The notes below the pieces were generated by a model. The model did not search any database. It was not told the DNA's origin and was given only the letters and a program-made list of their open reading frames with translations. From Elysia chlorotica (lineage: Eukaryota > Mollusca > Gastropoda > Plakobranchidae): a stretch of 64,000 nucleotides of DNA. Positions 50,301 through 59,237 of this stretch are shown here, piece by piece; the first letter of the stretch is position 1, and each line of letters opens with the position of its first letter. Made by a program: the position numbers and the translations under genes. The stretch spans positions 136,311 through 200,310 of the forward strand of contig RQTK01000314.1 of NCBI GenBank assembly GCA_003991915.1, given 5' to 3'.

Positions 50301-51296
50301 CCAAGTAGTTAATTATTTCCCAAATAAAGGGACTGATTATTGTCTTTTTTTTCTTTTCTTTTCTTAAACTTGGGAGAGTATAAAGCTCAAAATGGTGCAT
50401 TAAATTTTGCAAGGTTACTACTAATTAGTTTAAAACTTTAAAGGCTACATTTTTTTAGAGTAAACAAAGCTTATATAAATTTAAATTGTATTTTAAAGGA
50501 TATTTATACAACTACTTTTCCTGTCTATAACATCTCCAGGCTATTGTTTTAACTATTTATTTTATCAACGAAGTGATAAGAGAGGAACACTGTTACTTGG
50601 AGAAAAGGAAAAATTATAGGCCTAGAGAACAAGAGACATAAGAGGAGCCTAAATGAAAGAGTGATAAATATGGATAAATGGGGTAGTGGGGGTGGGGGAG
50701 AGAGAGCAGCAGCAAGGCTAACGTTTGACAATTTATAATAATGCTGCCACAGTCGTTTCAGTGTGGAGATACCATGACTCCTGCCTCAGCCAGTCACATT
50801 ATACTGATGACCCAACCAGAAGAGAATGAAATTGGACAAAGACTGTTACCCGGAAAATTAGATCTAGATTTACTTAGAAAATCTAGAATCTAGATCTAGT
50901 AAAAATGGAAACACTTAGCCCTCTAGTCTAAGTGTGCAAAGCCATCATTAATAGATCACACTGACTATGATAAACTTATAAGCCAACGTTGGCATACAAG
51001 TCCAGTCTAAACTATAAACTAAAAAAAAGAGTCCGGGAAAGCATGCTATCATTATATCTAGATCTAGATTTATAAATACTCTACTTCCAGGTCTTTGTGA
51101 CTAATGCAATACCTATATCTATAGACCTGATAGAATCTACTACAGGGTGTAATATGTTTACATTACTGACCTTCCGCTTCTCCAAGTTCCTCACTTTCTT
51201 TTCCAAACAATTGATACATTGTTTGGTGGCATCGGCCCCTATCTCAGGGGAAACCTTCGGCTCCACTTTTACGGTTGTGGTTGTTGGCATTTTCAT
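33338..51296 (-). CDS. CAPRIN1: Caprin (CAPRIN1 family RNA-binding protein), complete coding region, 14 exons
   Basis: Caprin-1 is a cytoplasmic RNA-binding protein of stress granules and neuronal RNA granules that partners G3BP and FMRP. Exons in transcript order: 51171-51296, 49912-49974, 48326-48412, 47243-47404, 46087-46327, 44992-45209, 44444-44648, 43718-43920, 40300-40449, 38095-38193, 36625-36823, 35367-35540, 33711-33926, 33338-33432. All phases match and the sum is 2238 nt: 745 codons plus stop, near human CAPRIN1 (709). Layout: coiled-coil HR1 region (exons 1-5), acidic/Q-rich stretch, FQFIQTSY motif (exon 7) matching the human G3BP-binding NFIQDSMLDFE, Q-rich linkers, and a C-terminal RGG/Gly-rich tail (exons 12-14). 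I chose ATG 51296 as first in frame; a second ATG follows two codons later. Identical or partial first-exon copies lie upstream. Confidence 0.95.
33711..33926 (-). CDS. CAPRIN1: Caprin exon: Gly/Tyr/Asn-rich low-complexity region
   Basis: Phase 1 to 1. Contains GTYQGYQANAGYRSDGFQGG and YSKGRGGGMGGPGGQ; human has GYQRDGYQQNFKRG here. Donor GAG|GTCAGA is non-optimal but in phase. Confidence 0.92.
34865..34975 (-). mobile_element. tRNA-derived SINE head
   Basis: Minus strand: A-box-like GATAGCTCAGTGTCCAGTGC and B-box-like CAAGGTTCAAATCTTTGG. The region between them does not fit tRNA arms, so I call a SINE and not a tRNA gene. Confidence 0.6.
35367..35540 (-). CDS. CAPRIN1: Caprin exon: RGG box
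   Basis: Phase 1 to 1, 174 nt. FSRGGRGGFRGGRGGSGGG, then GPGMQNGFNRGAGGPGG. Acceptor CCGCCCTCAG, donor GAG|GTTAGT. Both this exon and 33711-33926 are phase-symmetric and could be skipped in frame. Confidence 0.93.
35570..35670 (-). mobile_element. Truncated SINE family 1
   Basis: Carries the 3' part of the family: on the plus strand ATCAGCACTATATAGGCTAT and CAAGACTAACGTCTGACAAT. No tRNA head. Confidence 0.7.
36625..36823 (-). CDS. CAPRIN1: Caprin exon: Pro/Gly-rich
   Basis: Phase 0 to 1. Encodes VPGGPGQGMPVSVPPPSVPP, then GPPPPSGQTNGDYGSQSGG, ending FQHVYQ before CAAG|GTAATT. Confidence 0.88.
38095..38193 (-). CDS. CAPRIN1: Caprin exon: Q-rich and FQMNASAPVFQS
   Basis: 33 codons, phase 0 to 0, acceptor CCCTTCAG, donor GTAAGT. 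KKFQMNASAPVFQSIYTQ parallels human VFNMNAPVPPVNE. Confidence 0.92.
40300..40449 (-). CDS. CAPRIN1: Caprin exon with NAGNAGNAG acceptor
   Basis: 50 codons, phase 0 to 0. QQESRYPPGPTGVRPGDE to PPSIPMPPSSLQ before GTAGGG. The acceptor is TTTCCAGCAGCAG, so one or two N-terminal Gln codons may be optional. Confidence 0.88.
41479..42720. mobile_element. Tigger/pogo-like DNA transposon, non-autonomous, intact ends
   Basis: The left end is CAGTGGAACACACTTAAACA and the right end, reverse-complemented, is CAGTGGAACACAGTTAAACT. Both are flanked by TA (41477-41478 and 42721-42722), the duplication expected for Tc1/mariner/pogo elements. The 1242-bp interior has no transposase-like frame. It lies in the Caprin intron between exons 8 and 9. 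Confidence 0.85.
43718..43920 (-). CDS. CAPRIN1: Caprin exon: DPAVIAAQ and Q-rich
   Basis: Phase 1 to 0. ADPAVIAAQPEGSSTLQFMS matches human DPAIVSAQP. A Gln-rich segment follows, ending FAQSGLHQ before GTGAGT. Confidence 0.93.
44303..44392. repeat. (TAG)n microsatellite beside a Caprin donor
   Basis: About 28 TAG triplets, one interruption. It starts 51 nt inside the intron after the exon 44444-44648; in the transcript it reads CUA repeats. Confidence 0.95.
44444..44648 (-). CDS. CAPRIN1: Caprin exon: G3BP-binding-type FIQ motif
   Basis: Phase 0 to 1. HPNTTEQDAFFGPSSTAYQV to NNRPFQFIQTSYIMPEVGG. FQFIQTSYIM aligns with human YNFIQDSMLD, the segment that docks on the NTF2-like domain of G3BP. 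FIQ and the second Ser are kept. Confidence 0.93.
44992..45209 (-). CDS. CAPRIN1: Caprin exon: acidic and Gln-rich
   Basis: Phase 1 to 0, GTAAGT donor. EEAGGADDEDDETVEEDAPA, then VEQSQQQQETTTNEQQPIDL. Human has an acidic E/D stretch at the same place after the HR1 region. Confidence 0.92.
45675..45895 (-). mobile_element. SINE family 1, near full length
   Basis: Minus strand: B-box-like CACAGTTCGAATCCCATAAT, body TTATTGACCAGCTGAGACAT, end ACATAGCCTATGTAGAGCTG. Confidence 0.7.
46087..46327 (-). CDS. CAPRIN1: Caprin exon: end of HR1 region
   Basis: Phase 0 to 1. VLSEDNLNQLDELYQAISPS to VGTTYKEIKELITLISGCG. Human: ILSEEELSLLDEFYKLVDPE and CGTTYKVLKEIVERVFQS. Confidence 0.95.
46560..46770 (-). 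mobile_element. LINE C-terminal remnant
   Basis: A short minus frame reads ICSRCTSKAFDDEIHFLFHC. This CxxC..HFLFHC pattern is typical of the zinc-knuckle tail of non-LTR retrotransposons. It sits in a Caprin intron; I see no other LINE sequence around it. Confidence 0.5.
47243..47404 (-). CDS. CAPRIN1: Caprin exon: coiled coil of HR1 region
   Basis: 54 codons, phase 0. HEKMAKKQAKREKAERQTQE, then VSEILQLQSMLDLLGGDKV. Human: RREQLMREEAEQKRLKTVLE, LQYVLDKLGDDEV. Confidence 0.95.
47887..47975 (-). mobile_element. Truncated SINE family 1 (3' end)
   Basis: The plus strand begins GTTGAGTTGGTTTAACGTCC and CAGCACTATATAGGCTATAT: the family's 3' end with its short tail repeat. Confidence 0.7.
48326..48412 (-). 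CDS. CAPRIN1: Caprin exon: HR1 region
   Basis: 29 codons, phase 0. VSLHQYEQVTHDLEFARELH matches human VSKYQEVTNNLEFAKELQ. Donor GAG|GTAACA, acceptor CTTTTCAG. Confidence 0.95.
48438..49130. repeat. 347-bp tandem duplication in a Caprin intron
   Basis: 48438-48784 and 48785-49130 are near identical, with few differences (for example GGCGATTCTATGGC versus GGCAATTCTATGAC). The first copy begins 25 nt from the exon 48326-48412 acceptor. Confidence 0.95.
49912..49974 (-). CDS. CAPRIN1: Caprin exon: start of HR1 coiled coil
   Basis: 21 codons TRIEQNQEKAKKGTKLEKEQ plus E, phase 0. Human: GKLDDYQERMNKGERLNQDQ. Confidence 0.92.
50712..50850 (-). mobile_element. SINE family 1 body fragment
   Basis: Minus strand AATGTGACTGGCTGAGGCAG and, at the other end, ATTGTCAAACGTTAGCC. 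No head. Confidence 0.7.
51171..51296 (-). CDS. CAPRIN1: Caprin first coding exon
   Basis: 42 codons, phase 0: MKMPTTTTVKVEPKVSPEIG to CLEKKVRNLEKRK before GTCAGT. KKVRNLEKRK matches human KKLRNLEKKK. Upstream TTTTTTGGTTAGTTACACAG looks like a 3' splice site, so a noncoding 5' exon is likely. Confidence 0.92.
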
Positions 51297-51339
51297 TGAA
51301 AAAGCTGTGTAACTAACCAAAAAATCAGTCGTTTTCGAG

Positions 51340-51480
51340 TAGATAGAGTGTTTATGGCGACCGCCACAGATACTCTATGAGTCTGTCTCGCGGCCGCCAG
51401 ATGGGCTCTGAGTTGCGCTGGGCGATGAGTCAGTGTGGCGTGCTACCCCAAGTTGCGCAGCGCCGCAGACACGTGAAATT
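51340..51480. promoter_or_regulatory. GC-rich promoter-like block, copy 1
   Basis: CpG-rich block in AT-rich surroundings, with an AP-1-type TGAGTCA (51426-51432) and an E-box CACGTG (51470-51475). By comparison with copy 2 at 55130-55290 it points to the plus strand, away from the exon at 51171-51296. A bidirectional promoter is possible. Confidence 0.55.
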
Positions 51481-51819
51481 GTAAGATCAAACGACCTAAA
51501 ACATTATAGCAGCTTAATCTACTATTTAAAACTAAAATTTGAGCGATGCTGAAAACAAATTTCTTCTCACACATTTCATTATTGCATTTTATTGCCCTAA
51601 ATAGCACAATAAATACATTTATCATAATAACAAAAATATTGAAATGGGTTAGTGATATAAATTTGGTCTTAAAACACCATTATATCGGAGAAAAGTAAAT
51701 TTTGGCGTCTTTTGTTCCACCACCTTTTAGCCGACCCAGTTGTTATTTTATAGAAATCTCTCAGTTGGTATTCTTGTTCATGTTCACTTTGTTATGTCGC
51801 TGATTCTTACACAGCTTTT

Positions 51820-51860
51820 TCAATGAAAATGCCAACAACCACAACCGTAAAAGTGGAGCC
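51820..51860 (+). pseudogene. Inverted fragment of Caprin first exon
   Basis: The plus strand reads ACACAGCTTTTTCAATG, then the first codons MKMPTTTTVKVEP of the Caprin exon, and stops abruptly at GTGGAGCC before unrelated CCGGCATG. Opposite orientation to the gene. Confidence 0.9.
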
Positions 51861-52341
51861 CCGGCATGTTAAATTTTAGAGCCAACGTCCGATGTTCCGT
51901 TGAAGAAATACATAGGCCTAGTGCAACACGCTATTTCTTCTCTTAGTTTTTTTTTAAACAACAAATGCTTTACTCTTGTTAGGGACATACACTACTTCAG
52001 TGTTGTTGTTTTTTCTAGGGTGCACTAAATAGATTTGGTGATTTAGTTCACCTTCCTTCTTTATGCGTGTGTGAAAATAATAAATAATTTTTTTTTTTAA
52101 ATTTCAGTACTTTGAGGCTGTCCCTGAACGTTTTATATTATAATATTCTATTTAAAAATTTACTTTAACGTTGGCACTTGAGAGCGGCAATTATAACAAG
52201 TATATCACCGCAGACTTACCCTGTTACTTAAAAACAACTAAAATTTGCCAAGAAGTATGACTCAACTGTATTATGAGCGAAATTTAATTGTGGAAGATCT
52301 AGATCAAGATTTAGATTAGATCTATTACGATGGCAGGTGGT

Positions 52342-53342
52342 AAAAAGAGATGTCGTTTAACACGATCCAGATAGTTAACGACAACACTCAATCCAAATCA
52401 AGTCCCCTCAACCACACAATCACAAACATCACTTGATCAACCATAGTATACTAACGTCTCGAGAGCTATTACAACAATTAGTTGTTTTTTAACTGATTCT
52501 TTGTAGAGAGTCCATGCGTCACCGTATGGTAGTCAGGAATAACATAAATGTTTATTGGCTCTTCGTTTTAGATTTGTTGAAATAAAAAGAGATGTCGTTT
52601 AACACGATCCAGATAGTTAACGACAACACTCAATCCAAATCAAGTCCCCTCAACCACACAATCACAAACATCACTTGATCAACCATATATATCTATGCCT
52701 TTTGATACTGATCGAAATCTAGATCTAGATGGACGATAAACGAGAAAACAGATATAGATCTAGATCTCCACAACGTAGGCCTAGCTTTAGATCTGCTACA
52801 CCACCACAAGAAGCAGATAGACCCACACGGATTAGATCTACATCACCACTAACGTCTCCACCTTACATCAGTCAGGCAGCTTCTACGCTTACACCATCAA
52901 CTGGCCCAACCATGACAATATCAATACTGTTGCGCACAATATTGGGTGAATGACAAAGACATACCAATATTGTGACGCAAAATTATGGTCCACAGAAACA
53001 TCCTCACTATGTAACATGTCAAGACTTGGCAGTGACAGAGATGGTTATAATATTTGGCCTCTCAATCATTTCTTGACTTTCTTCACACCTCACAACTTGT
53101 CAGATCAAGGTTATTGTGCTAATCGGAGTTGGCGTGCCATATGTCTCCATGTCAAACGATGTCATTCTGTTTTTGTAACTTCTTGCTATCCGTCGTAATA
53201 GTATACTAACGTCTCGAGAGCTATTACAACAATGTAGTTTGTTTTTTTAACTGATTCTTTGTAGAGAGTCCATGCGTCACCGTATGGTAGTCAGGAATAC
53301 ACATAAATGTTTATTGCTCTTCGTTTTAGATTTGTTGAAATT
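52342..53342 (+). repeat. A-B-A'-unique-B' repeat block
   Basis: A (52342-52445) recurs at 52584-52687; B (52446-52583, starting GTATACTAACGTCTCGAGAG) recurs at 53201-53342. The ~510-bp unique part between A' and B' has two short frames: an RS-rich one (RYRSRSPQRRPSFRS) and one reading YQYCDAKLWSTETSSLC. The latter faintly resembles the CxxC.A..W..E knuckle of Helitron proteins. Function unknown. Confidence 0.6.
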
Positions 53343-53399
53343 TCTCTTTACATGAATACATGTAAGTCCTTTAATTTCATAAACGTTATTATACTTGTG

Positions 53400-54420
53400 C
53401 TTTTCTGGTCTCTATTTTTAGTGGTTTTGCCATAACGGATTATTGAGATATTTGAAATGCTGAACCTGTGCAGATAGTTAACCTTCTATTACAAGTTTAA
53501 TTTGGACATCATTCTGTTTACTAACAACATTGCTTTCGTTTTGCTCACGTTCACGTCAAACCATTTTTGTTTACCATTACTCTTTACAGCATCAAACATT
53601 ATTTAAAGATCTTCCTTGGTGTTTGCTATCAGGATGGTGTCGTCGACGTATAGAATATAATCTATATTTGTTCTATTGATGTCTTAATTGGTTATGGTCT
53701 TGGAATATTGTACTCTGTGTATTATATTAATTGAAGACCTTTGGAGATAACGCACACCCATGTCTTACGTTACGTCGGATTTTTGCTGGATCGGATAGTT
53801 CGTCGACTTTTATGGCAATTTTTTTCATTCCAATATAACTATGTGATGATTCTTATATCTTTTTTGGTCTAGTCCTGTCCTCGCAAAAGCTTTTATCATT
53901 TCAGCATGTTTTACCCAATCGAAATCACAGTCTTGCACTTTTATTGGTTTCTGAGCTAAAATATTTATTGCAACAGAAAATAACTTCTCTTATTCTTTTG
54001 TTGGCGGGGAATCCAAATTGTTGAATTCCATTTTGTTGGTTTAGCTTGTTCTTTATACTTCCAAACATGATGGTGAGGAAGATTTTCGAGTGATGATACC
54101 TAAACATTATTGTCCTGTGTCCTGAGCATTCTTTGGCCGTTGATTGTTTGAGAGTTTCGGTAAAGATCGAGTTCCGGAAATGATTTGGTAAGTGGCCGCT
54201 GTCATAAATTCCATTGTAGAATTCTGTGTTTCTTCCACCATACTCTTTAAGATCGTTTGTCCCTCCAGATTAGACGCACCGGTTTTATAGGTTTTGATTC
54301 TCAAACAGTTCGAACATGTATTCCTTCAACATTTCATTTATTTCCTCTGAATCGAATATGGCTTTGCCTTCTTTACTCAAAACGTACTTTCCTTTCAGGC
54401 ACTCTTCTTTTGCCTTCATT
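53400..54420 (-). mobile_element. Decayed RTE-like LINE reverse transcriptase
   Basis: Minus strand, several frames with stops: DFDWVKHAEMIKAFARTGLD near 53880-53940, RRNVRHGCALSP near 53760-53790, the catalytic-type YVDDTILIANTKEDL near 53606-53650, and DVNVSKTKAMLLVNRMM near 53520-53560. Order and motifs fit the RT domain of RTE-clade elements. Pseudogene. Confidence 0.8.
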
Positions 54421-54554
54421 TCTCATCAAACTGTTTAATTCTTTGTTTTATGCTTGCTCGTTTTTTATTTTGGTTTTCTTGAGTTTTCTTATGGTTTGTA
54501 AGATTTCTCCTGTTATCCACTATTTTTAATTCTTCCTGATTTTCCTCACAATTA

Positions 54555-54680
54555 CTTCCAAGTCCATGTGCCATTCTTTCTTTCAATGCCTTCCAAGTCC
54601 ATGTGCCATACTTTCTTTCAATGCCTTCCAAGTCCATGTGCCATACTTTCTTTCAATGCCTTCCAAGTGCATGTGCCATG
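54555..54680. repeat. Three to four ~35-bp direct repeats
   Basis: Units contain TTCCAAGTCCATGTGCCATA and TTTCTTTCAATGCC. They end exactly where the Caprin exon copy begins, so they mark the junction of the rearrangement. Confidence 0.85.
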
Positions 54681-54701
54681 TAATATGTTTACATTACTGA
54701 C

Positions 54702-54827
54702 CTTCCGCTTCTCCAAGTTCCTCACTTTCTTTTCCAAACAATTGATACATTGTTTGGTGGCATCGGCCCCTATCTCAGGGGAAACCTTCGGCTCCACTTT
54801 TACGGTTGTGGTTGTTGGCATTTTCAT
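54702..54827 (-). pseudogene. Second intact copy of the Caprin first coding exon
   Basis: Identical to 51171-51296, with ATG and GTCAGT donor, same strand, 3.5 kb upstream of the gene. Its upstream side (TCGCTGATTCTTACACAG) also looks like an acceptor. It could serve as an alternative first coding exon; listed as pseudogene because nothing shows use. Confidence 0.85.
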
Positions 54828-54841
54828 TGAAAAAGCTGTGT

Positions 54842-55290
54842 AAGAATCAGCGACATAACAAAGTGAACATGAACAAGAATACCAACTGAGAGATTTCTAT
54901 AAAATAACAACTGGGTCGGCTAAAAGGTGGTGGAACAAAAGACGCCAAAATTTACTTTTCTCCGATATAATGGTGTTTTAAGACCATCACTAACCCATTT
55001 CAATATTTTTTTTATTATGATAAATGTATTCATTGTGCTATTTAGGGCAAAAAATGCAATAATGAAATGTGTGAGAAGAAAATTGTTTTCAGCATCGCTC
55101 AAATTTTAGTTTTAAATAGTAGATTAAGCTGCTATAATGTTTTAGGTCGTTTGATCTTACAATTTCACGTGTCTGCGGCGCTGCGCAACTTGGGGTAGCA
55201 CGCCACACTGACTCATCGCCCAGCGCAACTCAGAGCCCATCTGGCGGCCGCGAGACAGACTCATAGAGTATCTGTGGCGGTCGCCATAAA
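54842..55290 (-). promoter_or_regulatory. GC-rich promoter-like block, copy 2 (with intron-like segment)
   Basis: Reverse complement of about 51352-51820, with small indels (for example ~8 bp near 54987). Read on the minus strand it runs: CpG block, ATGGCGACCGCCACAG, E-box (55166-55171), AP-1 site (55209-55215), a donor-like ATTGTAAGAT, an AT-rich stretch, then the acceptor and the exon copy at 54702-54827. This collinear order looks ancestral. Confidence 0.65.
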
Positions 55291-55294
55291 GGTA

Positions 55295-55540
55295 GAGATC
55301 GTTGTAATCTTTACTCTTTGCAACATTTCTACACTGCCTAACATCTTAGCAGTGGTAGAGATTTTTATAATCAAGACTTTATTTAACATTTCCACACTGC
55401 CTAACAAGTAACATCCTAGCAGTGGTAGAGATTTTTTATAATCAAGACTTTATTTAACATTTCTAGACTATCTAACATTAAAGCAGTTGTAGAAATTTTT
55501 CCGACATTTCCAGACTGCCTAACATATTAGCAGTGATCGA
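55295..55540. repeat. ~75-bp tandem repeat, about four units
   Basis: Units share CACTGCCTAACA, TTAGCAGTGGTAGAGATTTT and ATAATCAAGACTTTATTTAA. Confidence 0.85.
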
Positions 55541-55551
55541 ATTTGTTCTAT

Positions 55552-56690
55552 ATACCCCATCCCTTCCCTTCTATATTCCCCATCCCTTTCCTTCTATATA
55601 CCCCATCCCTTCCCTTCTATATTCCCCATCCCTTCCATTCTATATACCCCATCCCTTCATTATATATTCCCTATCCCTTCCCTTCTATATTCCCCATCCC
55701 TTCCCTTCTATATACCCCATCCCTTCCCTTCTATATTCCCCATCCCTTCCCTTCTATATACCCCATCATTTACCTTCTATATACCCCATCATTTACCTTC
55801 TATATACCCCATCCCTTCCCTTCCCTTCTATGTTCCCCATCCCTTCCCTTCTATATACCCCATCCCTTCCCTTCTATATTCCCCATCCCTTCCCTTCTAT
55901 ATTCCCCATCCCTTCCCTGCTATATACCCCATCCCTTCCCTTCCTTTCCAAATTCCCCATCCCTTCCCTTCTATATACCCCATCCATTCCCTTCTATATT
56001 CCCCATCCCTTCCCTTCTATATTCCCCATCCATTCCCTGCTACATTCCCCATCCCTTCCGTTCTATATTCCCCATCCCTTCCCTTTTATATACCCCATCC
56101 CTTCCCTTGTATATTTCCCATCCCTTCCCTTCTATATTCCCCATCCCTTCCCTTCCCTTCTATATTCCCCATCCCTTCCCTTCTATATTCCCCATCCCTT
56201 CCCTTCCCTTCTATATTCCCCATCCCTTCCCTTCCCTTCTATATTCCCCGTCCCTTCCCTTCTAAATTCCCCATCCCTTCCCTTCTATATTCCCCATCCC
56301 TTCCCTTCTATATTCCCCATCCCTTCCCTTCTATATTCCCTGTCCCTTCCCTTCTATATTCCCCGTCCCTTCCCTTCTATATTCCCCGTCCTTTCCCTTC
56401 GATATTCCCCATCCCTTCCCTTCTATATTTCCCATCCCTTCCCTTTCCTTCTATATTCCCCATCCCTTCCCTTCTATATTTCCCATCCCTTCCCTTCCCT
56501 TCTATATTCCCCATCCCTTCCCTTCTATATTCCCCCATCCCTTCCCTTCTATATTCCCCATCCCTTCCCTTCTATATTCCACATCCCTTCCCTTCTATAT
56601 TCCCCGCCCCTTCCCTTCTATAGTCCCCGTCCCTTCCCTTCTATATTCCCCATCCCTTCCCTTCTATATTCCCCATCTCTTACCTTCTAA
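55552..56690. repeat. ~23-bp minisatellite, about 50 units
   Basis: Units of CCCCATCCCTTCCCTTCTAT plus AT(T/A), with occasional extra CTTCC steps. Strongly strand-asymmetric (C/T on plus). Two of the three plus frames stay open for hundreds of codons because the unit has no stop in them. Confidence 0.95.
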
Positions 56691-56699
56691 TATTACCCC

Positions 56700-57140
56700 A
56701 TCCCTAACAACTGAAAGGACCATAATGTTGTGTACACAATTAAGAGTATATCCCTAGATACGATGCCTCGTATGAATGGAACTCGAAATTAGAGTTGAAA
56801 CAAAAGAAACCTATACAAGTATAATTTACTATTTCAAATATTTCAATTATATGTTTCTTAATTTTCCTTCCCTCTACAAAAGACTATCCCAAAAGTCAAA
56901 GGGAATAAGTCGATATTAATAAACGATTTGTATGATGCTTCAAAGCTTGTTGTTTCCCTTGGACTTTATTATACACCCCCTCTCCCTCTCTCTCTATTTA
57001 TCCATCTCCCTCAATAAAGTAACTAAAGCCTACAGAATTGATTCATCTGACTACTCATAATGTTAATTTAATTTTTAAACTAAATGACCCTCCAGTCAAT
57101 GAATCCATGCTATTCTACTAAAGGCACCTTTGCCTGAGCT
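56700..57140. other. Intergenic, no gene seen
   Basis: AT-rich spacer between two tandem arrays. Confidence 0.6.
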
Positions 57141-57470
57141 AAGCATTGAAGAGTGGTTTCTGTATTGTAATAAGGAATTGGTGGGTGCTGGTGCAAGCAT
57201 TGAAGGGTAGTTTCTGTACTGTAATAAGGAATTGGTGGATGCTGGTGCAAGCATTGAAGAGTGGTTTCTGTACTGTAATAAGGAGGCACCTTTGCCTGAA
57301 CTAAGCATTGAAGAGTAGTTTCTGTACTGTAATAAGGAGTAGGTGGGTGCTGGTGCAAGCATTGAAGAGTGGTTTCTGTACTGTAATAAGGAGTAGGTGG
57401 ATGCTGGTGCAAGCATTGAAGAGTGGTTTCTGTACTGTAATAAGGAATTGGTGGATGCTGGTGCAAGCAT
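57141..57470. repeat. 54-bp tandem repeat, six units
   Basis: Units start (AAGCATTG) at 57141, 57195, 57249, 57303, 57357, 57411, and a partial one at 57465. 54 bp is 18 codons and the minus strand stays open, reading SMLAPASTNSLLQYRNH. Two units carry a variant block GGCACCTTTGCCTGA. Confidence 0.95.
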
Positions 57471-57499
57471 TGACAAACCAGGACTGGAGCACAATGAAG

Positions 57500-59193
57500 A
57501 AAACCACTAAGTAAAAGGTCTGGTTACAATGTTTAATCTCCAATAGGGCTCAACATATAACATAATATTTCGAAAATGCAACTGAAGAAAAGATAATGTA
57601 TGGGAACAGAAATAAAATGATAAATAAATATGTCAATACATCTTGACAACTACAACAAGAAGAGCAAGTCAATTTTGGGGGTGGACTCTAAATTGAGAAG
57701 AAAACCAGAGACTATAAACAAAACCATGAACAGCTCTGGGCTGTTGTGTTGCAATCGTACACAGTGTGTATATATATATATATATATATACACTATAATT
57801 GAGCAAAGAGGAGTCTTCAGCAACTTCAAGGTTAAAGAAAAAGAGGAGCCCAAGATCAACGCATTTTATAAAGTAAGGTCATTATAAGTACATGTGTACA
57901 ATTATAATTACAAATCTTCAAAGCCCTTCTTTTAACACCATCTCTCTAATACAGATAGTCGACTGTCACTGGCTTGTAAGTTGGAAACAATCAGATGTGT
58001 GTATATTGTTTATACTTTTTAACTGCAATAAATCTCGATAGGATCTTACCCCTATTACTGTGATTAAACAATGGCACTGTTTTGGATTTTTTTTTAAATG
58101 AAAATCACTTTATAAAATATTTGTCAACATAAGTAAAATTTTCAACCAGGGCTGTGTAAAAAGAGACCCTATACCCATTAAAAATGTACGCAAACATGAA
58201 AATATAGCTATGGCAAAATAAAGAAAAATTGAAAACCTTTTATACACTACTTAAACACATATATGTATAATGTATCTATTACCCTTTTTCAATTTTTTGT
58301 TTGGTTTGCATAATATCACGAGTTGGTCAGGGGCAAATGATGAGAGTGCGAATACAAGGTAAATAATTAAAAAGCACAGCTTGCTTCGACCCAAGACAGT
58401 GGTTTCTCCGTAACACAGCACTGCTTGGGCAGGTGAGTTTAGCAGGACTGTTACTAATGTTCGGCAAACAAGAGGACTTCCACAAAGGGAGGGAATGTGG
58501 TCACCCACATTTTGATAATTTAAGCAAAAGATTTTTAAAAAGGTCTTTGTATAATTTAGGTGTACATTATTTTTTATTTAAAAAAATTGAAGTGATCTTT
58601 TTTTTATCTTTAAGTATACATGTATATCATCTGAAGTTAAAAATTTAGGTGTCATTAATGATATTGATAAAATGTTACTATGGATAAAGCTGCTCCTTGT
58701 ATTATAAAAGTATGTTTTGTTGAGATAAGAAAAATTAACCACTTAAGATCACTCATTGATGAAGACGCCACTGAGAAATTTCTGGTCTTTTGTGATCTCC
58801 AAATTAAACATTGCAATGCTCTTTTCTAAGGCATGACATGTGAAAAAATAATCCAATATCAGAAAATGAAAAATCAAATTTAAAAACTTATAAAACGGAC
58901 ACACAAATGTCAAAGTGCCCGTACCATCTAAAAAGAACTTAATTGGCTTCCAATAATACTTACAGTAGATTATAAGATAAAAAAGTCTAAAAGATCCATT
59001 TTTTCCACCTTTCACATATTTATAAGCCTGAAAGACAGCTGCGATAAAAAATATAACACTTTTATGCAAACCCAAAGTCCATCTAAAATAAATTGGGGGT
59101 TTATTTTAACACCCAGAGAGGGAAAAAAATGTGAATCCTATCAAACCATCAAGTGTGACAAAGAAAGACTAAGGGTTGACGAAGATAAGACAG

Positions 59194-59237
<44 letters not shown>

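Noticed and set aside
55533-56690. 385-codon frame of IPHPFPSIFPIPSLLYSPSL repeats
   Set aside because: The unit is about 23 bp and two frames are open at once, so openness comes from base composition. No initiation or splice context.
58251-58508. 85-codon minus-strand frame
   Set aside because: No recognisable similarity and AT-rich surroundings.
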